Source of the DNA: Arbacia lixula
Lineage: Eukaryota; Echinodermata; Echinoidea; Arbacioida; Arbaciidae
Length of the DNA stretch: 64,000 nt
NCBI GenBank assembly: GCA_963669155.1
Contig: OZ022583.1
Location: 2,292,230-2,356,229 of the forward strand
Reading direction: 5' to 3'
Shown piece after piece: positions 13,601 to 26,821 of this stretch (positions are counted from its first letter, which is position 1; every line of letters begins with the position of its first letter). A program made the position numbers and the translations under genes. Under the pieces are notes generated by a model that did not search any database, was not told where the DNA came from, and was given only the letters and a program-made list of their open reading frames with translations.

Positions 13601-15904
13601 TCTCTCCTTCATCTCTGTCCCTCTCTCTCTTTATATCTCTCTCTTCCCCTCCCCCCTCTTCCCCCCCCCCCCCCCCCCAGCCCGGTGTTACTCCCCTCTT
13701 CGTTCCCGCAGCGGATATCCAAACATATGGGCCATATGGGGCGTAGGATGACGTGTGTATAGCAGACACGACTGGACAGGGGAGCTTTTAAGAACAATTC
13801 AAAGGTGGAAAAAATATCTCCACGGCCTGTCAGAGGTCTGATGTAGAATCGAAGACTCCATCTGCCATTGATGAATGTTTGCCCGGCAAATAAGTCCAAA
13901 TCCAATAGAACAGAGATTTATCTATGTAAAGCATAAGCTGGTTTGACACGATGATTTCTGTACTACCATCCAATCCTAGAATTAACTCAAGTAATAATGG
14001 AATTCAAATGTTAATGAATATCATTCTGTATTATAAAAAAATCCGCAATGTAAAAGAGACACGTATTTGGTGTTGCTTCGGAATATGACATGAGGACTGA
14101 AAACCCATTTATTTATTTACATAATTGAACTTTCTCTTATTCTATAAGAACTTACATTTTCAAACAATATTGTTTGGATTCATATTTCGAATATAATTGA
14201 TTCCGAGTAGCATGGTAGAAGTGGTATTATCTTTTAAAATATGCAGAAACGTAGATTTACTCTTCAAACAGCAGAACTACATTAGTGATATCTGAGCATT
14301 ATCACGATGTTATAATCATATCGTTTGGGCACTTATAGAATTAAATCTAATACAAAGAGAAGACTAACAAATGAAATGGTGATAGCATTATCGTATTAGG
14401 ACGATTCGTTTTCGTTACCTTTAGTTTGTAGGCCTACATTTTTTTTTAATTAACATTGCTAATCGGCTTCGAGGAGGAATTGAATCGCATAATTGCATTG
14501 TGGGTTGTGTGTGGTTTATGGTTATTAGAACATTACATTGCTAAGCAATATCATAATGTAAATAAGATTGGATTAGGACGGGTGCGAAAGTTGGAATGGA
14601 TTAAAATGTTTCATGTGCTCATCAATATATATGGTTGGGGAGCAAGGATTTATAATTATTGTGGAAAGAGAATTAACGTGGAATATACACATAGCCACAC
14701 ATTTCGTTCAATTGCCTATTTTCGATGCTGCTTATGATAAAGCGTAATTAAGTTTTATGATACTAGCGAGAGTGTGTGATATAGTTATTTACATACTGGC
14801 TTGTGGTACATGCGAATAGGACATTTGAAATAGTTATGTGCAATAGCTTTGTGCAATAAATCTAGTTTAATATCCTGTTATTTCTTCTTCTCCTCATCTT
14901 TGTCAAATTTAAGGAGCAAATGAAGGCTTAACATACTGATTTACAACTGACATTCGATTTATGAATAGTTAACTTAAGTAACAGACTCGAAGAATTAAGA
15001 GTACAATTAATATTTCAACATCGCGACATTGCAATTTATTGATAATAAAACGTGTAATTGCTCGTGAAATAGGAAAAAACCCACGCGAAAATATATAAAA
15101 TAAATCTAATTATTTCCGTGACATTGTGACACAAGTCAGCTCTACGACTAAACCATTCCTCGCTATTTGCTTTGTATGATTTGAGCGGGCGATTAAAGAC
15201 TCCCGTAGGTGTAACGTTATTTAATTCGCAGCTGCGACATGGCTGACGTATCAATGCAAAAAGGAATTAACTCGTAATCAGCGAAAAGAGATTTTCACCG
15301 AAGGTTGCACAAGTCATCGACCTATGCAGTAGGCGTGGAGATTTCTCACCCGACGACAAAGACAAACGAAGTGAGACGTAAAAATTGAAGTTGAGGCGAT
15401 TTTGTCCTTTTTTGTGGATTAATGTTTGATTTTGATGTTGGGGAATCGCGAGCGGGGATAACCCGTATGATGCGGGGAGATTTGGTTGAATGAGTCAGTC
15501 ATGAGTGGGCCAGACTGTCAGAAGACTTACTCAGCATTGAGCAAGATATTTCAGCTGCGAATTGTCTATAATTTAAGCTCGTGTTTGGTTCAAAATAGCG
15601 CATCGTTGTTCCACACGAGCTCCCATGTATACTTGATTGATGATTTTTAGAAAACATTGATACAATTTCATGAGAGGTAAACTTTCCCGACGTCATGGGA
15701 TTTCCCAACCACTGGGCAACATACATGTTATATTGGTAAATAGCGAAATTGAACCTACAAAGCCCATCTTAAAAGAATATATCAGAAAAACTAGTTCCCT
15801 GTGACCAATCTCGTGTTCATGCGCTCTTGGATATGTTGTGTGACATTGGATACTCGAGTGCATTCATTGGTTAGGTAGAAGGCAGACAGAGAGAGTGGGG
15901 TGGT

Positions 15905-15964
<60 letters not shown>

Positions 15965-18900
15965 GTATAGGGGTGAAAGAGAGAAAAGTGGGAAAGAGGC
16001 AGATACAGAGAAAGACACAGAGATCATAAGCATGACCGAACTTTTTTTTAAATTAAATTATATAAATATTTCATGCTTTTGAAATTATATTCTCTCAACA
16101 TTGACCTTACATGCTCTCACAAAATGATGACGGTCTTCTTCGTTTTGGTATTTGTTTTATGTTGTGAACATAACGAGAGAGAAAAGGATACACCATACCA
16201 TAGGCATGATAGGCCCAGGGCTGGAGGTATAGGCCAAGTCAAATGGCATGATAAGGTAGAGGTAGATTATAGTTCCCCTTGGTACTTGGTAGACAATATT
16301 TTGACAGGAAGATGGTCGGCGATTTTCACGCCCTGTCACGATTGTTTGTGACTCGGGTTGTAAATCACAATGATCACAAGGTCGTCGGCCATTCCAAGGG
16401 TAGAATATTCCTCGATCACGGCCTAGTACCCCTCGATTTCCCATCGCTCTTAAAACCTATACCATGTACTGTTATTTCATTTTGTGTCGGGCATATCAGA
16501 TAGGAGGCTTGTTGATCTGTGAGTATAGAGCTCATAGTTATCAACTATATTTTCATTCGTGCTCAAAATGAGGGTATTTTGTTATTCGCCCTTCGTAATA
16601 GGAGAAAGAGAAGGTGAGAGCAGGAGGAGGAGCAGGACGAACAATCGAAGAAAAATATGACAGACGGGGGGGGGGGGGGGGGCACAGCTAAAAAGAACAA
16701 GGGAGGGGGAGGAAGAATACGAAGACGGAGAAGGACGAAGTGGAGAAAAGAGGAAGACAATTATCAGACATATGCGATGTTTATCCAATTCGTTATCTTT
16801 TGTTTTGTATAGTTACGCTGAACATAATAATCTTAACAATGTGTGGGAGGATTTTGATTTTAGTTTTTACGTTTTTCAGTCAACCCGAAACACGGTTGAG
16901 GGCAGCAAAACGTGCATTGTATCACCACTTCATAATCTGCAATAAGTATCCAGTCGCTAATCACGCCTGAATCTCTAGACTAAATGTTGATACACGTTTT
17001 CAAATTGAGGTTATCTGAAGCTCGAAAGAGCCCAGTGAATTCGGTGAAGATCCCCCGTTCGCGATGCGCATACACGATGTGATTCATTTAACAACTAATT
17101 GGCAGGTTTCCGCATAAGAAACAAATCTGCCACGATCATGTGCGATCAATATCGGTCTGATGTCGTCTGCTTTTAATGAACATGTCGCGTAGCCTCGTTC
17201 CAGACGTCGAGGGGCGTGTACATTATGTTAACGATGCGTATGATTTTAATACTGCTTTTACCCCCAACTTAGACACTGCGTATAATGTCACACAATAGAC
17301 ATTGGTTGTTATCATTGTTATTGAGATGCGTAAAGGTGCTGTAAATAAGGTACGATGCTGTAGATTCTTCGATCCGCCGTCCTTGCTACCACACTACCAA
17401 TAGTCGTGCTAGCAACAGTGGTTTGATGCACGGGCAAAGAGACATACACAGTAGGTTGCTGGGTGGCAGACATGTAAACATGTGGATGGAATGGAGTTGA
17501 AAATGAAGAACTGGGAATAGACGGACGACATGTTGGACAGTAATAAAATAATGGTTAACCCTTTGTGTACCAGATAACCTGTCGCTCTGAAAGATGTATG
17601 TGTATTAATTGTCAAAGCAGCACACATACACACTCAAGAGGTCACGGTACATGAAATATAACATTATTTCTATTCATATCTAGCGCCCTCAAACGCTCAA
17701 GAAAGAAAAGGACCCGAAACTTCTCATGTGCTTTGTAAAAGTGGTGTAGAAGTTCAAACAAAAAATGTATTCAACCTCACAACAGGATATTTGTCTAAGT
17801 TAATTTTCACTTTGTTAGTTACCTTTCACCTGTTCACTAATGGATCTTGATGTGAAATATATAGGCAATCAAATCGAGCGTTAAGTATGTGATACCCATA
17901 ATCTTGTAAGACCGTCAATTTTTGACGCTAACATTATCTCATATTTGTAACATTAACGGAGGTATCTGTCTTTAATGAAATTGTGAATATACACGTTTAT
18001 GTTTGTATTTTTGAAGATTGCACTGGTCAAACTGGTGATCATTCTCAATGCGTAGCATCATGCGATTAGGCCTCACGAATACCGTGCAGTCATAACAGCG
18101 AAACTATGTAAGAATATGATCAAATCATCATTGATTGTGAAGTCATTCAACTATTGCACTTTCCAACACATTGTCACTATTCCAGCCAACATGCAGAAAT
18201 TAGTACGCTTACTATCGAGGTCTAAAGAGAAATAGGGTGAGTAAGTTTGAGAGTTTGGGGCCACGTGACACAGACCGCAGTCAATCGTCCAATCAGAGGT
18301 GGCGTTGCGGTAGGGAAACCAATCGGAAGTTCAATTCCAATTTAAGCTGCCATGTTCAATCACGAAGTACACGCTTCATCATACTTGTGGTGGGGAGGGA
18401 GCGTGGAAACCTAGTATGCCATATCATAAGAAGCGAGCAGACGTTTGGAAGTACGGTGGTGTCTAATGCACACTTCCCGCCTCTCTAATCTAGGGTTCAG
18501 ACGGAATTAAATATTCTTGGTTTAACCTTTGTACCTTTTGATAGTAGAAGCATGTTTAAAGACGGATCCGATATCAATTCACCAGAAAATAGTATTATTT
18601 TATCAGACTCGGCTACGAACATGAAGATCATCAACAAAGAAACAAACTAATGGAAAGATGATTAATTACTGTGAAAGTTTTAAGTGGTAGCAATTATTTG
18701 ATGTGATAACGTATTCATTATTATCGTTTTGTTTCGTTCTCGTATTTATTAGTAATGATGAGAGTAGTTGTGTTCTGATCGGATCCGTCTTAAATCTACA
18801 CTTTCACATGACTACAAGACGAAGTATTCAAATGTGAGGATGGAAAGGAAACATACAAGATTTTGTGAAGTTCAACTACTTGTTACAAATGTTGTGATGA

Positions 18901-20493
18901 TAAATCATCATGAAAAGCAAAACCATCATAAGGCTTCCACAACGCAAATAATAGTAAGAAGACCTTTAAAGGGCATATACTGTACTGGGAAGGCAAAAAA
19001 GCCTTCAAAATGTAATTGTTAGCAATCTTCTTGCCAGTGGTCTTAAATTCATGTATTGTCTATTTCAGAAGCTCGCTGAAAGTTATTTGCCTCAAATGAT
19101 CTACATTTGGAGTAATGAGTGATTAAATCACCCATCCTCAAAATGTTCGGGCCGAACATTTTGAGGATTTAATCAATAATCATTAATTACTCCGTCTGTG
19201 GATCATTTGAGGGCAAATAATTTTAAGCAAGTTTCTAAAATAGACAATACATGAATTTAAGACCATTGGCAAGAAGATTGCTAACATTTACATTTTGAAG
19301 GCTTTTTTGCCTTCCCAGTACAGTATATGCCCTTTAAGCCCGGCACAGATTGAATAGTCACAGACTCGGTGGAGTTATGTGGCGGTTTTTTCCACCTAGC
19401 TCCGTCTTGCCTGATGTGGCAAGCTTATCGCAAGTTTAAGGCGACTTCCAGAAACAAACAGGGAGTTCCGCTCAGTTACAACCGCCTTAAGAGCTTCCGT
19501 GGAATCGCAAGTGTAAGTCTATACCTGCTATATCTCAGGGCGTGCTAGAATACACGGCGTGTATGTTTTCTTTCTTGTATGCGCAGGTGATTCTTTCACC
19601 TTAACCTTCCCAACCACACCCCACCCCCTTAAACCGGGTTACGTCCAGCAGGTGTATATGTAGGCCCTTGTTCTCATCGGTGGTTTAACTTAGACCGCGT
19701 ACTAAACGTAGACTTAATGGGGTGCAGAATAAATCATAATGACGCTGTCGAAAATTAATGGATTGTCATCACATAATCACAGCAGCAGGTGATTTCAGTT
19801 ATTCGCTGTGATTATTACTTTTATGGACAAAATCAATGTACCAAGTGATTCCGAAGACAAAGTCAATTATGTTAAATCAAACATGATATTTCATGTTGTT
19901 TCATTTGGCGTCCCATCAAGTAAGTTTAGGATTAGTACACTGTTTGTGTTAAAACTTTAGAATACGGGCCATAGGTTATAAGACTGGGTGTGAAATAATT
20001 TGGCAATATATTCACAGAGAGAGAAAGATTATAATAGCAATAATAGGAAGAGAAAGATACGGACGAGATGTCATATTTTTTAAATGCGAAATCATTTCAT
20101 GTTGCCCAGAACATCATTGTCCTCCCGGAAGATTAAAGTTTTAACGTATACGCTTAAGGAAAAACAACAACCACGAAAGTTGTTTTTCGCTGTACACCAA
20201 TGAATTTAGCAGATGGATCAGTTGGGCCTGATTTACACGTCTGTTCGTACCCCCTCCCCCTCTCAGTCTCTCTTTTTCTTCGTGTCTGTTCTATATCATA
20301 TTTTTTCTTAGCATGAAGATCGTGACTATTCCATTCCACTCCCTACACTCTCCCCCCCCCCCCTCCCCCCCTCTCTCTCTCTCTCTCTCTCTTACTTTTC
20401 ATCATCTTTTCGTATCCTCTTTTGTTATATTTCTTAATTCTCCTTCTCACCTATTCCATTTTCTTGTTCACTCCCCCCCCCCTCTCTCTCTTT

Positions 20494-20533
<40 letters not shown>

Positions 20534-23500
20534 GGCTTGCTTCACACACACACTCTCTTTCTCTTCTTCATGCCCCTACCACCCCACCCCTCTATGCCTT
20601 CTTTGCTCAAACTTGTCCTTCCTTTTCTTTCCACCTTTCTTCTGCTGATTTACAAAACAGAAGAGGGCGTTTCCGGCGTCGTCCCCAAGTGACAGCAAGT
20701 AAAATCATCCAGCATATGACCAGCTGGTTTACTTGCTTGAGACCAAAAACAAGTACCCCAAACATTCTACGCCAAATGTCATACTCGCTTTCTACATTTC
20801 TTCTTAAATATGAAATCAGTGTTTTAAGAAGTACACAATAGGAGTTAAGTGTGCGTGACTGGAAACAAAAGACGGCAAGGATAGTTACTTGCTTGATACT
20901 AAAAACAATTACCCAAACAATATACGCTGAATAAAGTATGTGCTTGATGCGTTGGTTATGAAATATTAAATCAGATCAAATTATGCTCTATAGGATTTAT
21001 GTACATTACTTGTGGCAAAATAGCACATAAATGGCACATAAAGAGTAAAAAAAATAGACATACGAATTTAGTGCGCTTGGACTTAAATAAATTATGACAA
21101 TGAATTTGTGTTATGAGTTAATATTATACGCATTGTCTAGTCCTCGTGAAAGATTATGAATTCTCAGAAAAGCATAAGTCCCCACCCCTCCCCCCCCCTC
21201 TCTCTCTCTCCCTCTCCCACTCTCTTTCCCTATCTCCCCGTCTCTCTCCCTCTCTCTCTCTTACTCCCTCTCCTATCTCTCAAATGAGTTGGACTTCTCA
21301 CACTGTTACACGGGCGAGAATTGATTGTGATGCGATCTGATGGGGTGACGATTAGCTCCTTATTACTTAATGAACCACTCTCACTTCCTGTGTCCCGTCC
21401 CGATCTCCCCTCCCCCGCCCCTACCCTCTCCCCTCCCCTCAGTTCCCCCACCCTTTCTTAACGTTTTCCTCCTCTGTCCCTATGTGATAATTCAACAACG
21501 TTGCTTCCCGTGTGTCGTCTCAGCAAATGATTAACTATCTCCCCCCCCCCCAGCTCCCATTTATTGATTCCTGCCCCCTCCTCAATTCCTAATCAAACAA
21601 GCTCCCGCCATGTACATGATGCCTGTCGTATCTGCACCCTCCTTCCTTTTCTCTTCTTTGACCCCCCCCCCCCCTCATGTATTCCTTAATCAACTACTCT
21701 ACCTTCCCGTGTGTCGTATCATTAAATGATTACAGATCTCTACCCCCCCCCCCCCCCCCCCAAACCTTCATTGATTCTTGTCCTCCTATCAACGGGCTAC
21801 CAAGTGTTGGGTCTCTTTTGGGATGCTATAGCGGAAGAGTTGACAAATTAGTCCCAGCGGACCGACCAATAGACGGGTCTAATGTACCTACGGGGAGGCT
21901 CTCATCTGCTTTAAAGGAACCGATTTGCCCGTTGTCTCATTCAAATCACTCGTTCAACCAAGGATGTATGAAGCGGAACCTTGGTTAGACTACCCTAATG
22001 AATAACGCACACGTTACAACTACAGATTATTCCTTGGAGGAGTAAAAAAAAATCAATTAGCGGAGACCATAATATATTTTTAACCGGATGTCAAGAATTG
22101 AAAACCCAGAACTGCGCTTATGCATTTTACCCTATGATGTAGGATAACTTTTGCGTTGCGAGGGGTTTAATCGCCTCGAGAGCCCCCCCCCCCCCCACAC
22201 ACACACACACACATACACACATCACTCCCCTGCATTTTTTCATTAGGATTTGAACAACCATCAGACATCCAATGCGATTTTTGTCGAACCGAATACAATC
22301 ATTATAAAATATACATAAGGATAAAAAATGTTTTTTTTTTCATTTTGAGGACTGCATGGTATGATATGTAAATCTTACACGTAGCCTAGTTGTTTCCCAA
22401 TAAGAGGAATTCGACAAAAACAATGATATTGATGTCGTAAGAAAATCAGTGAATTCCAAATTGGTAATTTGACATAAATACTCCAGTGAGTCTTGTACCC
22501 CCCCCCCCACACACACACACACACACAATATTTGTTTATATACAGCACGTCTTGGGGTAGGTCTTACGTTGTTCCACGAGAAAGCAGTTTGTAAATAATT
22601 TTGTTTGTCCAAGGTGGCGAATAGTAGGTATAATCGACCAAAATGTTTTCCAATTATTTACGCACAACCTGTATAAGCAGAAGTCATGAAAATACACAAT
22701 AGTAGGACTATATCAATTATTAACATTTAAAACGTCATAGTTAACAGAAATTCATTTGCGTTTAATGTGGAGAAAAATATCAACCAAATGCTATAAAAGT
22801 CTCAGTCACATGGCGTTATTACCGTAATGAGTTATAGAACAATCGACGTATAACAATTACATCACCATTGTGAATAAACTTCGTTTCCAGCGCATTTGTT
22901 TGTTGGTATATATTAGTGACTTTCAAGATTACAGAATCGAATACTTGAATGGTATTTTGGAGGAGTCAAAAAGCGTAAAACTGTAGATATGAACCAATCA
23001 CACGACGTGCTGTGATCATTACAGTACATTTCCAAGGATTTCGCCAGGCCTTTCAGGCCTACCTCTGCGAAATAATCAGTGGCTCACTAAAATATGTGCA
23101 ACGATAATCGTGATAATACACAACAATACCACGGAGGCACACATCGACATGATTGACACATGTCGTGAAAACACATGATGTGAAAACCCTCCATTACGGT
23201 AGCAGACGATATGCAGAGCGGGGAAGGGGTACGAAAGGGATGCACTAGCGCGATGTTCCAGAGCGCGTCTCTCTCGCCCCTAATCACTGCTAGTCATGAT
23301 AGTCTGATAGTACTACGCGGAAGTGCTGAGGGGTTTATTGCGCCATATATCGGTCGTACGGGTGTGAATAGTCCTAGTTGATTGCCTCGTGTAGCTCCAC
23401 GATTGCCGTCATACAAGCTGTGAATCCGATTAACGTGTAAAGCATTGACAAGCATCAACCCCGATCATTAGCAGGCATACTGTCTCAGGGGCGGATCCAA

Positions 23501-26500
23501 GGGAGGGCCGAAGGGGTCGCCCCCGTCTTGAAAAGAGAGTGGGGCCGAATCGGCCGCGGCCCCCCTTTCCCAGACTGTTTTGATGGTAGCCGAATCGGCC
23601 GCGGCTGGCCCATTCCCCGTTTCAGGCTTGAAAAAAAGCCCCCCCCCCCCCCCCCCTAATCATATTAATTCATAACGCTCTCCCATTATAATGTGTACAA
23701 CTTTTTTTTTTTATCGAAAATGTTCATTTTCTCAACAAGATTATGCATCCTTTTATCTGTACATTTGATACATCATTAGAAATACGTTTATGCACACATT
23801 TACCTGTATGAAGAAAAACAAATATGTTGTCAAAACCAGGAAAAAAGCAATTTATGGAATTATTCTCGCACGTGATGTCACGAAATTGAAATTTCGAAAG
23901 ATCATAATTTATCTTTATTATCCTTTTGACGGATTTTCGTCAAACCTTCACTAAGAATGTTTCTTTCATGTTTCTGCTTTTATCGAAATTAACTTTTTTC
24001 ATCGTAATCTATCCATTTAAATTGCTTTTTTTTCTGTTTTTCACGAAGGAATATTTTTTTCATAGAGGTTTGTGTGTAAAAACGTGTTTCTAATGATGTA
24101 TCTAATGCACAGTTAATGATGCATATCCTTTTGAGCAAATCGACTTAAAAAAATAGTACATTTACAGAACATATGGGAGAGCATCTCAACAATCCTATCT
24201 TTCTATTATTCTTTGACCATGTTGAAGGAGTTTTATCAAACCTTCACTGACATGTTTCTTTCATGTTTCTGCTTTTATTAAAACCAACTTGATTGAAGGA
24301 TGGACTATCCCCACGCGTCACAACATTTCGTGGCTTGCAGCCATTCCTAACAAGGGCAGATTCAAGGGCAGATGTTTCTATAAATGATTTTAGAGAGATA
24401 TGTTGAATGGGATGAAACCAAACAGCAAATATAATTTGTCGCAAATTTTAAATATTCATGAAGATTTCCTTTCATCTATGTGCCTATGGGTGTAAAAATG
24501 TAGAAAGTACTGTAGCTGTAGTGGACATACCACGGACAGGTATTTCAGGTGCAAAGTACATCCGAAACGAATTCTGAAGAATCTTGCATTTCGCTATCAC
24601 TTCGTGAAAAATATTTCCTTGCTGATTTCCTGCTGGTGACGATAACAACCTGAGCAGCAAGATTAGACAACATATAAAAGGAGGAGTCTGGTGAGTTAGA
24701 TGGGGTGGAAGTGTTTGCCTTCCCGCTATACCATCGTGATCACCGGGCGGTGGAGATGAAAGGAAGAAGCCGGAATTGTCTAAGTTCTGTTTTTCCTGCC
24801 GCTGTTTTCTTCGATTTTGGTGTCATTTTTTTTCTATATCCATAGCCCCGGATGGACTCACTTTAGAGGTTAAATCCTGTCTTCGATAGCGCCTTACATA
24901 TGCATGAAGATAGCAAATAGATTACAAATATACATGAGACATGATAAGAATGATAATTCTGATGAAAAGACAATGACACAATGAAAAGTACCACGGTTAC
25001 TACATAGATCGTAACATTTATAATGATGATTGATTATGGTGGTGATAAAGAGGACATGAAAACGCGAATGATTATAAAGGCCAACCGTAATACAACCGTA
25101 ATAATACAGTTTGATAAATCAAAATTACTACCAAGAAAACAATAGTTAACATAGTTACAAAGAAGGAAGTATTCATGAAAGAGACGGAGTATGATAAAAG
25201 GTGATTTCTGAAACATCGAAATAGTTCAGTTACCTGACAAAATATGTAGAATTGTTCATGCGAATGTTAATGAATTGATTTCTTATGCATTTTATACCCC
25301 TTATGCCGGTATTTCGGGGCTTTTTCTGCTTATATTTAAACGCGTTTTAATTACAAACTAGTCTAAAATTGAAAAACAATCATTATCAAGAAGAGTTCGT
25401 TTCATTTGAGCGAAGCAATTAACTGTTTCTTCACTTACTCGTGTTGTCAGCTTTATAAGAAAAAAAAATGAAACAGATATGCCATATGTAATTTTGAAAG
25501 TGAAAGTTGGCCTTCCCAACGAACCGCAAAATGGCGTGTATCACTTCAGCAGAACATTTTTGGTAAGTTGTGTCATTGGCAGTGGTGATTTGAATTAAAA
25601 TCTATTATTAACAACTAATGAGTTGATGACACTTCTTGTGAAATGATTTATCGTTATGTATTTGTTTTGCTTTGTTGAAAGGTACAAATGATACAAGAAC
25701 GAACGGGGACTACGGCGATACGAATCACCTGAGCACGGGCAATCTCAACGGACAGGGAGATGTGACCAGCCCGAACCCTAAGCGGAAGAACTCAGTCAGC
25801 GACCGCTCCCTCGCCGGCGAGTCCTCCCCTATGACGTACGGGAGCGACGGGAGCCCTAGCAGCGCCAGCGGGATGGGAGGGGACGGGCGTCGGGAGAGCT
25901 CGGGCGAGCAAGACTTGCAGGCGCTGAAGAAGAGGCGGCAGGCGGATGAGAAGCCTATGAGTGCTAAGGTGGCCGGGGTTGAGGTACGGCTTGAGATGAA
26001 GGCCTTGTGGGATGAATTCCACTCGCTCGGCACAGAGATGATCGTCACCAAAGCCGGCAGGTGAGAACATTGAAATTGAAATGAAATGTGATCATTTATT
26101 ATCCATTCACGGAAATTCACTTTGCTCACAAAACGTATTACATATATTATAATACATAACGACATTACAAAACATGTATAAGATTTGTTGCCACATAGAT
26201 ATGATGTAGAGAGAGAAAAGACAGAGAATTATAAAACGAACTACGAATATTTCTCAATGAATTACATCTACCCAGACTCGCGAACTTGTCCTATGTTATG
26301 AGAAGGCCAACAGCGACAACATTTCTTACAGCTGATTTTTAGACTACGTGATTAATGCTTAGCATTATGTTAAGCATCTCTGCCATATTGCATTTAGTAA
26401 CTATTATTACTGAAGGAAAGAATAAAACAGTAAAACACAATAACCGGATAAATTGATTATGGAACAGAAACTGAGCAATGATATTACATCCCTTTATTTA

Positions 26501-26732
26501 ACTGTCTTATCCGACATAATTTATTTGTCACGATAGGATATTTGAATTTATGTTTATCGTTGAATAAAATATATTATTGCAATTGGAATTACTTGTTAAT
26601 TATTAAGAGACACACATATAGCCTACTATAAAAACACATTGCTGTTCGCTTCAACGGCCTATTACATATGCTAATATTACAACGAATTGGACAAAAGGGA
26701 GATACTCATTAATCCGAAAAAGAGAAAAAAAC

Positions 26733-26821
<89 letters not shown>

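Larger units (their letters stand above)
10615..25681 (+). other. Tbx1/10 intron 1 (15.1 kb)
   Basis: The donor is gaag|gtacta and the acceptor ttgaaag|; it is a phase 1 intron. It contains the palindromic MITE, the 23.5-24.3 kb repeat complex, C-tract tandem units, GA/CT/CA microsatellites and a G-run at 16666-16682. No coding exon is recognised inside. Developmental regulators commonly carry enhancers in such introns, but none can be identified from one sequence. Confidence 0.85.

Noticed and set aside
18768-19022. 84-aa frame
   Set aside because: Its 3' part lies inside the non-coding palindromic MITE, so the frame is accidental.
23486-24300. A complete hAT transposon
   Set aside because: Only one end-like motif is visible; there is no partner terminus, TSD or transposase frame.
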